Assembly (NCBI GenBank): GCA_947095535.1 | Contig: OX352772.1 | Coordinates: 314,288,018-314,352,017, forward strand | Length of the DNA stretch: 64,000 bases | From: Poecilobothrus nobilitatus | Taxonomy: Eukaryota > Arthropoda > Insecta > Diptera > Dolichopodidae | Direction: 5' to 3' | In this document: positions 21,101 through 30,600 of the stretch, one piece after another | How positions within the stretch are numbered: position 1 is the stretch's first letter | How the letters are laid out: each line of letters begins with the position of its first letter | The notes under the pieces: model-generated | Seen by the model: only the letters and a program-made list of their open reading frames with translations | Told to the model about the DNA's origin: nothing | Database searches by the model: none | Position numbers and translations under genes: made by a program

Positions 21101-21591
21101 AAGATAATTATAAAAAAATTATACACATATATTCTGAAAGCTGAACAACCAACTGAAATAATTTCAATTTTTCAAACATGAAATCCAATATTTTGCAATA
21201 ACTTAGCCTACTGCAATTCAAATTTTCAAAATTTTAACTTCTATAATCTTTTTATTTTATATACAACAAATTTGAAAACCCATCAGTAAAACCCGTCAGT
21301 AAAACAAAAACACAATAAAATTATACTTGTAGAATTTTGTTGACTGTCGTACGCCCGCACATCGCGCAAACTACTTCTGCAAAGTACTACTTATAAATAA
21401 TGTTAATGTATATTAATAGTATTATCTTGTTTAATTCTTATTTTCTATTACATAATTTAATTATAATTATCAATAAATATATAAAAATTTTGAAAAAAAA
21501 AATTATAAAGAAAATCATATTGCAAGCGCCCTTTTTCGGTTGGCGCCCGTAGGCAGTTGCCTAGGTTTGCCTATTAGTAAAAGCGCCCATG
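18200..21591 (-). mobile_element. hAT element, apparently intact
   Basis: Read inward, the left end is CATTGCCGCATTTGT and the right end is CATGGGCGCTTTTAC (10 of 15 identical). Both are flanked by gctacaac (18192-18199 and 21592-21599), a perfect 8-bp target duplication. The right side, which is 5' to the gene, has the GGCGCC/TAGGCAA-rich subterminal sequence also seen at 4140-4207. The 3392-bp element contains one complete transposase frame. Confidence 0.9.
18412..20928 (-). CDS. hAT transposase (ZMYM1-like), full length
   Basis: A single uninterrupted 838-codon frame. Residues 1-40 are basic. LDPATW is at about 115. A TTF-type zinc finger spans about 178-232 (YCAPCRLLGG, GYSDWKN, HENTSQH). 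DUF4371-like sequence follows (NGNFLMAVELVAEFDP, about 296-311). The catalytic core has D366 in SVDSTPDIS, D431 in GQSYDNARNMSG, C459..H462 in PCAAHSMNL, and the SETRW motif at 515-519. The dimerisation domain is at 770-815 (NCSAERSFSLLKRLKTYLRS, then LNALAILSIE), with a likely catalytic Glu at 782. The methionine at 20928 is the only start before the basic tail. A polyadenylation signal (AATAAA, minus strand) lies at 18326-18331. Function: cut-and-paste transposition in the nucleus. It has full length and all key motifs, so it may be active or only recently silenced. Confidence 0.92.
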   Translation of the reverse strand: MEGRKKNSGYQNRKLAKEKQRKFDKIIEKTTKLDGFLIKKPETAVQERVSNCVSIVEIHNETTTDVSSLDIQTFNDLEQNKNSDTNNLEQNSDTSANCSRMVNLSENHTNIQINLDPATWKRCDNSTITYLCSRNNFISQNIPTDFSLTKKVYTDKIARYLNESVFRRKLQNGEFIRRHYLVYSESNKSIYCAPCRLLGGSSSALATTGYSDWKNVTECLSQHENTSQHRQLDTVLKQRLLGDSASNVNELLNSETLKEKNYWIQVLKRVVCIIRKLASRTLPLRGKTQIIGSINNGNFLMAVELVAEFDPFLAAHIEKYGNPGKGGTSYLSSIVFEEIVILMAEKVKQQIFKELREAKYYSISVDSTPDISHTDQLAFIIRYVKNGVPEEHFLKFLENVGHKAEDMEKEIIQFLIENKIEIKNLRGQSYDNARNMSGIYSGLQARIKKINELAHFIPCAAHSMNLVGKFAADCCREAASFFNFLQELFNFFSSSTSRWLVLTTTLNGRTIKNLSETRWSCRYDACKALYENWAGISKALKKISQDETVSSQVRSQAQNINKQMNRFECAFMMTFWKSILERFNATSLKLQSIENDLSIVVEQYKSLIEFVNSMSILYENYESKAKEISFVKEFERKRGRKRKLFHDETIEESELHSNQNFKTKTFNVIISCLSEELKKRLEAYELIYKNFEFLNNLTKYELKLILENAENLYQIYKNDLDECFIEECVHLGSYLQANKIPENSILELSKLIYSKQLETVFPNINTILRIFLCTHVSNCSAERSFSLLKRLKTYLRSTIKEQRLNALAILSIETDFTSNIDYSDIIHDFADKKSRRKL

Positions 21592-21599
21592 GCTACAAC
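21592..21599. repeat. hAT target site duplication, right
   Basis: gctacaac, identical to 18192-18199. Confidence 0.9.
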
Positions 21600-22262
21600 T
21601 CTTAACGCTTTCGCTCCGGATTTTTTTTTTATAGAAATGCAGAAAAATGTTAAAAAAAAAAGAAAGTTGTTAAGTATGTAAAAGTGTATGGGATTTGAGT
21701 ATGTTTTTTTCCTGTATGTCCTGTAATTATCCTGGCACATATAATCCCAGTAGGATTTTTGATTGGGACGATATGTCCCAACAGTATCAACATTCAACAG
21801 TCCCAATATTTAATGCAAAGTGGAACCTGACAACTTGAACATATAGTCTTTGTCCTTTTTTCTTTTTTTTGTTTACTGAATCTTATACAACGAGATCTTT
21901 TCTGATTTCAGCATACAATATGTGGAATTTTTGTTCATCGAATCATTTCGACGAATCATTCGAATGTTTATATAATATGTTGAAAAATACCTTTTCTTAT
22001 TTTAAAAATTATCAATTGTGACCGTAACAGGACTTATAAAACCGATTATAAAAAAACTAAATTATGAAATTTATTTATTTATTTGCACAACATAATTTCA
22101 ATACATTACTGCATTAAAACTTATATTATTGCGACATCGGGGTAATTAAAATCATAAAGCGCTAGCAATATTTTAATTAAATATTAACTGATAAAATTTA
22201 CAAATTTTGTTACTATTATATAAAATTTTAAAAAAATTACTAAGTAAAGTTTTTAATTTGTG
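21600..22262. other. AT-rich spacer
   Basis: The first 15 bases carry the other arm of the hammerhead-like fold. The rest is AT-rich with no recognised gene. A small open frame at 21561-21806 spans the hAT end and is chance. Confidence 0.4.
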
Positions 22263-22870
22263 TCAGATTTCGATATTTAAAAACGTTGGAGTTTGACGAT
22301 TGATTTGGATGTAGTATACTGGATATGTTGTTTTGTTGCTCAGATTCAAAGATGTTCTGACTTGATTAAATTCAGTACAATCTTGAATAATATGTATGAC
22401 ATTTAAAACAACATTGCAAGTGTTGCAATATGGAGGCTTGGATTTTTGTGAAGTAGACATTTTTTGCTGAAGAGACAATGATCTAGTTTTAGTTTGGTTA
22501 AGATGACGCAATAATGTATTTCTAGATTTATATTAAAAACTCGATTATTTATTGTCGGGCAATATAATTTCAAAAAACTTGTGGAGGTGTTCCATTTAGT
22601 TTGTCTTTGTTTTTGAAAATCAATCCGAGGAAATTTTATAATAGATTTAACTTCTTTATAATAGAACTTAAAGGGTTCTGGAGCGATTTGGGAGCTTCTT
22701 CATCAGTTTTTCATTTCCAAGAGTACCCTTATGGCTCGGAACCCATTAAAGTTAGATAGTGTGGTTTAACAAGTACAGAATAATACCCTATGTCAACAGT
22801 CGATGGTAATGCATATAATTCAAATGTTAAAATTATAGCACCTGAGTCAATTAAGTTTCACTCGCTGTCT
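22263..22870 (-). pseudogene. I-type LINE RNase H and C-terminal zinc tail, decayed
   Basis: Minus-strand fragments: ILTFELYALPSTV (about 22840-22795), matching the sequence around the Glu of RNase H; WVPSHKGTLGNEK (about 22745-22705), matching the WVPGH.G..GNE.AD motif, with a frameshift after NEK; and the tail CNTCNVVLNVIHIIQDC (22440-22380), the CxxC...H....C finger that follows RNase H in I-type elements. Stops occur between the pieces. RNase H would remove the RNA template strand in a working element. Confidence 0.65.
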
Positions 22871-23034
22871 TTTTTCTTAATTTTGTATTAATAACCTTTT
22901 GATTCGCCATTTATTGAACTATATGTTCCAGTCTGATAATTCAGGCAAAGAGTAGCAGTATAATACTCTTACAGCAGTTTAAAGTAGGATGATATTTTCC
23001 TTCTTCTTCGACTATACCTTCTTAATTTACTTTT

Positions 23035-23220
23035 CCTATAAATCGCTTAGCCACATTTTAATTTTTGACCAAGAGTCGTAGCAGTTGTCCATTTTTTAGT
23101 TGATTTACAGAAATTATTTCTTTACGAATAGCTTCAATTCCATTTTTAATTAAAAACGGACTTATTTTTTCCAGTTTAATTTCTGGTTTAGATGATTCTA
23201 AAAGAATATATTTTTGTGAA
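23035..23220 (-). pseudogene. I-type LINE gag N-terminal fragment
   Basis: The minus-strand stretch LESSKPEIKLEKISPFLIKN, followed by GIEAIRKEIISVNQLKNGQL, has the SPFLI...GI.....E...V..L..GQLL pattern at the start of I-type gag proteins. It is followed within about 200 bases by the RNase H remnant at 22870, so the rest of gag, the endonuclease and the reverse transcriptase are missing between them. Confidence 0.55.
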
Positions 23221-23825
23221 ATAGCATTTTTATTAAAAATATGGGATTAATTGATAGTTTTGAAAAGTTTTTAATGTTTTTTGAAAGATTCTCTGTATCT
23301 TTAAACAAATTTGTTTTTTTTTTAATACTAGTGAAGCTTGTTCCATATGGTTTGTCGCAGATAGGTTTACTTTATCAAGGCAAGAATAAACATTGGCCGA
23401 CTATTTAATAAACATTGGCCAGCCTGGCCCTGAGGCCACAAAGAATTTTTAATTTTTCTTTTTTTATTTACTACAAATTGATTTTATACAATATTTATTA
23501 ACTATAAATAAATTTTTTGAAATTAAAAACTATTATAAATTGTATATTTTTTCCCCCGTTAGGTCAAAAATTAATAATAAAAATTCTCTGATTTACTTTC
23601 AACTGGAAGCACTTAAAATAACACGTGTTCCTTAAAAATAAAATCCAAACCGGTTTTATTTTGAATTTAATTAAATAAAGCGTGTGTATTCCAAAACGAA
23701 AAAAGCAATACTGTAAAATTTATTTATTTTTTTAATTTAAATACATCTACTCACAACAAAATCTGTAATAAAACTCTTTACGTAGGTATGTTTATTGACG
23801 TTTCTATAGTCTATTTTGGTCATAC
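23221..23825. other. AT-rich spacer
   Basis: No gene recognised. AATAAACATTGGCC occurs twice close together (about 23385-23420). The stretch ends at the target duplication of the next hAT. Confidence 0.4.
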
Positions 23826-23833
23826 GCCATACT
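23826..23833. repeat. hAT target site duplication, left
   Basis: gccatact, identical to 27614-27621. Confidence 0.88.
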
Positions 23834-24689
23834 TAGGGTTGCCACTCTGAAAAAAAATTACTAACCAAATCAAACTAAAAAAATAACCAAATCAGATAAA
23901 AAATAACCAAAAATTTTATATAACTACTAGTAAAAAAGACCGTCATACGACGGGTATAAGTAGAAAAATATAGCTTTTGTGAAAGTTTCCTCAGTTTTAT
24001 GAACAATTTAATTTTAGTAAATTTATTCAAATACTTATATGTATTATATTTAGATATTGATAATGTAAAATTTATTGCTAAAGTGTTTTAAATAATGAAA
24101 AACCTCAATGATGCTGTGAAGTAGTTTCAAAAATGTAATAAAAATGATTATTTAATAAATCTCATCTCTTGTAAATTTCTTTATCAAGCTTTGGATTAAA
24201 AAACGAAAGGGTGGATTAAAAACCAATGGTAAATAAATTTTTGCCAATAGTAACAAAAATTTTCGCTTCGAAAAAAATACAGTATCAAACTTTATAATTT
24301 TGAAACTAAACTATACTGATCTGATGCATTTACCTAATTATAATATATAGTACACTTGTTATATTTTTCTATGGTTGCCATAGCAAATGCTTCAAAAGTT
24401 TTTTTGTTATATTTTTCAAACAAATTTTTACTCTATCCGTAATAATATTCTGCCTCTTTATCTGTAGCTTTCGTTACAAAATCTTCACACCGTAAGTTCT
24501 GCGCACCTTTTATGTAAAACAATAAAAATTGGCTGTGCATATAATGTTGAAGTTTTAGAAAATAAAAATCATAAAAGAAGCATAAAATTAAGAAAATGTT
24601 ACACATTCAAAATTTAATTGAAAATTGTGATTTTATAATTTAAATTGCGCTCCTTTAAAAGCTTTGGTTTTACGCACTGCTTTATTTTT

Positions 24690-25520
24690 TTATAATTTCT
24701 ACTTAAAAATGCAACTCTTTAAAAACTTTGATTTATGCACTGTCTTGTTTTTTCATTCTTTTTATAGCATAACATTTTAATTCTTTTTTTCTATCTGTTA
24801 TGTACCTCAATATCAGATGGACTTTTCGTTCTTTTCGTAGCATAACATTTTTTTTTTCCTTTTTCTATCTGTTATGTACGTAAATATCAGAGGTACGTTT
24901 TTTTCTTTTAAAATCATAACATTTTAATAGTTCTTTTTTTCTTTAAAAATATTTAAAAACAATCAAAGTAACATTTTTGTTCTCTTTTTTTCTATTCGTT
25001 TTTATTTTTCTTCGCAGTATTACATTTTACTTTTTTTTTTGTTTTCTGTTATTTTTTTTAAATATTAAATTTATACATCAGTCTATTTAAAAAATATAAA
25101 TTATAACCTATAGAACATTCTGAATTTTTTTTTTGTTCGTTTATGTTTACCGTCCATTCATTCATATAAATAACTGTTGCCTATATAAAAAATAATAAAT
25201 CTATAATAAATCTAATATATGTATACCCATATTTTTATTCATATATCTATATTATGGGCTAAACTTCTGATTCTAAAATTGTACTATATTATGGCAAAAT
25301 TTTTAAAAAATTAAGAAAATGTTACTTAGCAAAATTTAAATAAAAATATTATTGCAATTTTATAATGTTCTACTTAAAAATACGACCCTCTAAAAACTTT
25401 GATTTATACACTGCCTTGTTTTTTTTTTCATTTCATAGCATAACATTATAATATTTATTGTTTTCTATCTGTTATATGAGTAAATATCAGATGTACGTTT
25501 CTTTCTTTTCATAGTATAAC
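24690..25520. repeat. Degenerate repeats inside the fourth hAT
   Basis: A unit containing CATAGCATAACATTTTAAT, CTATCTGTTATGTA and AATATCAGATGTACGTTT recurs around 24770, 24840, 25435 and 25500. A longer unit with AAAACTTTGATTTA[T/A]...CACTG also recurs at about 24720 and 25395. Confidence 0.7.
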
Positions 25521-25759
25521 ATTTGTTAAATTAACATTTAACATAACAGTAGGGCACGCTACTCAGCAGCAGCAACTTGTCTTTTATTATATTTAGTAAA
25601 TATATTATGTATAATATAATCTAAAGGTTCAAATTCCATTTTATTTCAACTAAATCACAAAAAAAATTAAAAAAAATAAGAAAATCTCACAAAAAAAAAA
25701 AAAAATTACAAAAATAACAAGTTTAATTTGATTTTAAAATTAAGTTGAATTATAAGTTT

Positions 25760-26575
25760 TCAACAAAAATCTTTTCCTGACCAAACATAGTGATTATCCT
25801 GAGATTTTGGCAGAAGTTCTTTAGCCAACATTATGCTATTGATAGTCTTGTATTCAAGTTTATTTCTTAATTTTGTTTTAATAAGACTTAAACTTGAAAA
25901 TGTTCTTTCGGCAGTTGCTGAACTGTGCGGCAATGACATTAAATTAAAAACAAAATTGGTCAATTCTTTAAAAGTAATGATTTTCTGCCAAAATTCGTTA
26001 TTATCAGTTTTTTCATTTAAATTATGTTCAAAGAAATGAAGCAATTTCCGTTGCGTAACAATAATTTCAGGATCACATTCGATTAAATTGGAAAATTTCG
26101 ATACCAAAGGAAATATAGAAATTTCTTTATCTGTAAAAAATTTTTCAGGAGTTATAACTGACAAATTTTTAATATAACTATTATCAAAATCAAATCTTAG
26201 CTTAATTTGATTTATAAGTTCTATATAAAAGTTTAATATATTTTTTTTTATTTCATTCATTTTTGAATCTTCCAAAACATTAACATTTGCGGTCAAATAT
26301 GCCTCTGCGTGAACACCGATAAAAAATATCTTGAGTGGATAAATAATTTTTTTTATCGTACATATCAAAGTGTGATAATTGTAATGAATCTAGTTTTTGT
26401 ACAAAATCATTAATCAAAAAATTGCTTAATATTAACTTAAATACCATTACAGTGTGAGAATATAAATACGGCAATCTAACTTTCTCTGACTGAAATTCCT
26501 TGTTCAAATCGTTAATGATCTTCAATATATGATAGAAAAAAATAATACACTTTGATTTCCGGATTATTCATAATT
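25760..26575 (-). pseudogene. hAT transposase, C-terminal part only
   Basis: Two overlapping minus-strand frames. Upstream: MNNPEIKVYYFFLSYILKII, then DLNKEFQSEKVRLPYLYSHT (26575-26290). Downstream: FIGVHAEAYL and on to the dimerisation domain FVFNLMSLPHSSATAERTFS, then LIKTKLRNKL and NSIMLAKELLP (26330-25790). A frameshift near 26300-26330 separates them. The zinc finger and both catalytic Asp residues are absent, so the element depends on transposase from elsewhere. This hAT lineage (HAEAYL, SSATAERTFS) differs from the ZMYM1-like elements in the left part of the window. Confidence 0.75.
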
Positions 26576-26592
26576 TCTGCTAAATTTAAATT

Positions 26593-26814
26593 ATAATTAT
26601 ATAAATGTACTTACTTATCCATGTTGATCTGTTGTATAAACTTAACGTCTTTAATTTAAATTAAAATAAACAAAATAATGTTGATTAATTTATAAAATAT
26701 GTACTGACAATGACAACTTTACAAGTGGCGACTGACAAGGATAAGAGTGACTCTATAAAATAAAATTAAAGCAACTGTCAATACATATTGCCAAACTGTC
26801 AACATTAATATATA
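26593..26814. repeat. 222-bp direct repeat, copy 1 (offset 570)
   Basis: Matches 27163-27384 with one base difference seen (26623 g, 27193 t). Both contain AAGTGGCGACTGACAAGG and end CAACATTAATATATA. Confidence 0.9.
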
Positions 26815-27162
26815 ATTTAAGATAAGGTATTATAATTTTTTTCTTTGTTATTGTGCCTAAGGCAGCCTCACCTTAGGTGTACGAAGAGAAAGGCTTGTTT
26901 CACAATAAAAGAACCTTATTCTTTGAGAACTAATTTTATTCTGTCTTATTTAATTAAATTCAATCATATTTATACTAAAATTAACATTTACCAAACAAAT
27001 ACAAAATTATTATTTTCAATACAAAAATGTCTAATAAGTAATTATTTAATTTAAAAATTATATTGTTCCCACGGGAAAGTAAATTAGAAATTAGAAATTT
27101 ACAATATTTATAACTAGCTTTAACTTAAATATATTATTTTTCTCACATAAATATACTTATTA

Positions 27163-27384
27163 ATAATTATATAAATGTACTTACTTATCCATTTTGATCT
27201 GTTGTATAAACTTAACGTCTTTAATTTAAATTAAAATAAACAAAATAATGTTGATTAATTTATAAAATATGTACTGACAATGACAACTTTACAAGTGGCG
27301 ACTGACAAGGATAAGAGTGACTCTATAAAATAAAATTAAAGCAACTGTCAATACATATTGCCAAACTGTCAACATTAATATATA
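27163..27384. repeat. 222-bp direct repeat, copy 2
   Basis: Partner of 26593-26814; both lie in the 5' part of the fourth hAT. The intervening 348 bases hold no gene. There are no TG..CA ends or primer-binding site to suggest an LTR. Confidence 0.9.
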
Positions 27385-27613
27385 TATATATAATGATTCT
27401 GGTATTAATTACCACTAGGAGGCATCGTAACGACGATGACATCTACTGAATAAATTTAGATTTACTATTTTGATCAGTTTTGATAAGAATATATTTCACA
27501 ATGTTAATAGCTAAATTTTATATGTAAAAATTTAGACTAAAAAATAACCAAATGAAGAAATCAAGTAACCAAATAACCAAGTGGAAAATTAATAACCAAA
27601 AGTGGCAACTCTG

Positions 27614-27621
27614 GCCATACT
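27614..27621. repeat. hAT target site duplication, right
   Basis: gccatact, identical to 23826-23833. Confidence 0.88.
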
Positions 27622-30600
27622 CATCATAACTCAAATAATTAGGTATACATAAAATGATACGAATTCTACTATTTACTTTATCTCATTACGGCTATTTTGG
27701 TTATAACTTTAAATGAAAAGGTAACGGATTTCATGAAAAGGAATAAATGTTGAATAAACAAAGATAAATCTGATTAAATTGAAATCCATAATAGGTTTTA
27801 AAAAAAATATTCTTTTTTATTTCAATTTTTGTATTTATAAAGTAAATTCAATTTTCTTAGATTTTTAGAAAATTTGAAAGTTTGTAATGTTTTTTTAAAA
27901 TTAAAATTAATATTAGTAACAAAAACCTTTTGTAAAAATTAAAATAAAGAGTAATAATAAATGTTTTATTAGCGTGTTCGAAGTTTTTTTTTTGTTATCT
28001 AGTATATATTTAAAAAATTCTATCATTCAATACATTTTATTTTACAAAAATTAAATTCTAAAAACTTTATATTTATGGTATATTTAAAAAAAAATCGGAT
28101 TAATTCATTAGTTACAGTAGTAAAGTAGTAGTAAAAAACAAAATAAAAGAATTTAAAAACAAATTGTTGTTTGAATTTTTTTTTAATATGACTTCAAAAA
28201 GAAAAAAAAAATCCAATATGGTTTTTTATTTTAAAATTTTTTAAAATTAGTTTAAACATTTTGATTATATTTTAAGAAATTAAGAAAAAAATAAAATAAA
28301 TAATAAAAATTATATAATCATAAAATTAATTTATTTGTTGTTTTATTTTATTTTTGTACAGGGTGCTTTTTTGTATTAACTTAATTCCTAACTTTACAAT
28401 ATTTTATACTATTGAATCTAGCCAACTCTACGATACTGGCACCATTATATCTTTTACAAAATTTCAGATATCTGATTTAATTAAGTACCGAGATATACAT
28501 ATATTTATGTAAATTTTGCAGCTGTATGATTTATACGTGAATCCGTTGCCCTGAATCAATCAAATTTCGCATAATTCGCATTTCACAAATTGCCATCATA
28601 TTTTACAGAAATTCAGAAGCCTAGCTTAATTAAATGCGAAAATATGGCAGTTATCTGAACTTCTTATATGTACTATAGAGTAACTAAAATTCACTATAAA
28701 TTATTGCTATAAAACGTAAAGTTTATAAAGATGAAATGGTAAAAATTTCAGAATCCTAGCTTTTTTCTTATATTGAGTTATCGTATCTTTAAGGTGTCAC
28801 ATACGTAATGATAAAATTTTTAGATACTAAGAACTATACGTTCATACGAATATAATAAATTGCCTTAAATCTTAAAATTATTTAATGGAAAATATTTCAA
28901 CAAAACTTACGGTAAATGCATTTTTGTCTTTTTATATGTCATCCTTTTCTACTTACTTTAATCTATTGGTTTTAAATTTAAATTATTAGTTCACCGAAAA
29001 ATTCGGGAACTTTAATACCAATATTTAGTGAAGGGATCTCGTCTCAATTAAACATTTCAAATTTATATTCATAAGATTAAACCATATTAAACCTTTTTCA
29101 AAGGTTTCTCTGAATCAAAATGTAAATATAAAATGCATATAGCACCGACCGTATGTTATGTGGCACTTTTCTAAATCGTCAAAAACATGACGTAGATCAA
29201 AAAAAGTTTTAATAAACATTTTTGACGCCGCTGTCAAAAATTCTAAAGCTATTTTGATGAGCAGCATTGACAAAAATCAATGCAATTAAGGATTTTTTTT
29301 TGCTACTTACTGCAAGAAATATTGTCATTTCATTTAATGTTTTCAAATAAAATGGCTGAAACGGAATTAAGATAAAAATATTGTTTTTATTTTTTCAAAT
29401 TATTATTTATTTCAGATTTTGGTTATGGCAACGTTTACAATGTATTTGAAACAAAAATTTTTTTGAAAAATATTTTTCAGCTTGGCGTGGCGTCATTTCA
29501 AATTTCTAAAACATTAATGACAATTGCAAATAATTGCTAAAATTAATGACGCTAAACCAAAAATAAATGTCATCAACGCAAGAGCGTCAAATTGTCGACA
29601 TTATTTAAAAAATACCATATTTGCAACCTACAACCGTTTGCAAAAACGATAAAATTGATATATGGATTAATAAATTTAATATAAATAAATAAAAATTTGT
29701 ATATAATATCATATATCAATAGGGAGCTAGCTCCAGAATGCTTTGAAGACCAGTAAAGAAAATAAAATAAATAGAAAGTTCTTTGTTTTTGAAAAAAGTT
29801 TTATTTGAACTTGTTTAAAGTTAATGTATTTCAAATATAATTTTTAAAATTATATTTAATTATTGGGCTATTATAATAGTTTTTACCTAAATAATTTTTA
29901 TATTATATTTTTTTGATTAAAATTTTGAGTCTTTCGAAATTACGAGTTTTTTTTTTTTGGATTAGACAATGAAAATAAAGGAGAGAAGCTAGTATCATTG
30001 TGTGTATAAAAAGAAGTTATCTGAAGTGGAGGTGTAAAACAGTCTCTTATAGCTAAAACTTGTTTTTTTAAATAAAAACCTTTTTGGTAAATTTTATCAT
30101 TTTATCTATATTAATAAATAAAATAAATATTTTTAGAAAAATATTAACTTGCTGTTCTTTATTTTCCATTTTTAAGAAACATCTTCTGAAGTCATAAGTC
30201 AATAAGTCAGAAGTCATAACTCAAAATGTATCGATAATTTGCACCTGATATAGACATTGTAAGAAAAGGGAAATTTTTAGAATAGGTTTCTCAAATTGTC
30301 CTCTACCAAATAACCCTCTCCCCAATTCGTCCTTCACAAAACAACTGGCTCCCACATTTAAGAATGCTCATATTTTCAAATGGTTATAACTCAAAATTTG
30401 CTAAATATTTTTTCAATTTCAAAATGTGAAACTACAACAAATTTCATTCAGGAAAATATAAAGCAAGATAACACAATTTTTTTGCAAATTGACATTTAAA
30501 TTTCTTTAATTGGAACCATACTATAACATAAATTAATTCTCTAAAAAGTTCTCTAAATAATTTAACTATTGTAGTCTTCCAATAAAACTAATTTGGATTT

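Larger units (their letters stand above)
23834..27613 (-). mobile_element. hAT element, internally deleted (non-autonomous)
   Basis: Inverted ends: TAGGGTTGCCACTCTG at 23834 and, read inward from 27613, CAGAGTTGCCACTTTTGG, both followed by repeated AACCAAAT/GGTTATTT subterminal units. Flanked by gccatact at 23826-23833 and 27614-27621, a perfect 8-bp duplication. Only the C-terminal part of a transposase survives. The left 1.9 kb is AT-rich, with several degenerate copies of a CTATCTGTTATGTA ... ATCAGATGTACGTTT unit (about 24690-25520). Confidence 0.88.

Noticed and set aside
26593..27384. 222-bp repeats as LTRs of a small retroelement
   Set aside because: No TG...CA ends, primer-binding site or polypurine tract; they sit inside a hAT with intact target duplications.
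29140..29640. Possible MITE with TGACG/CGTCA motifs
   Set aside because: No alignable inverted ends or target duplication could be found.
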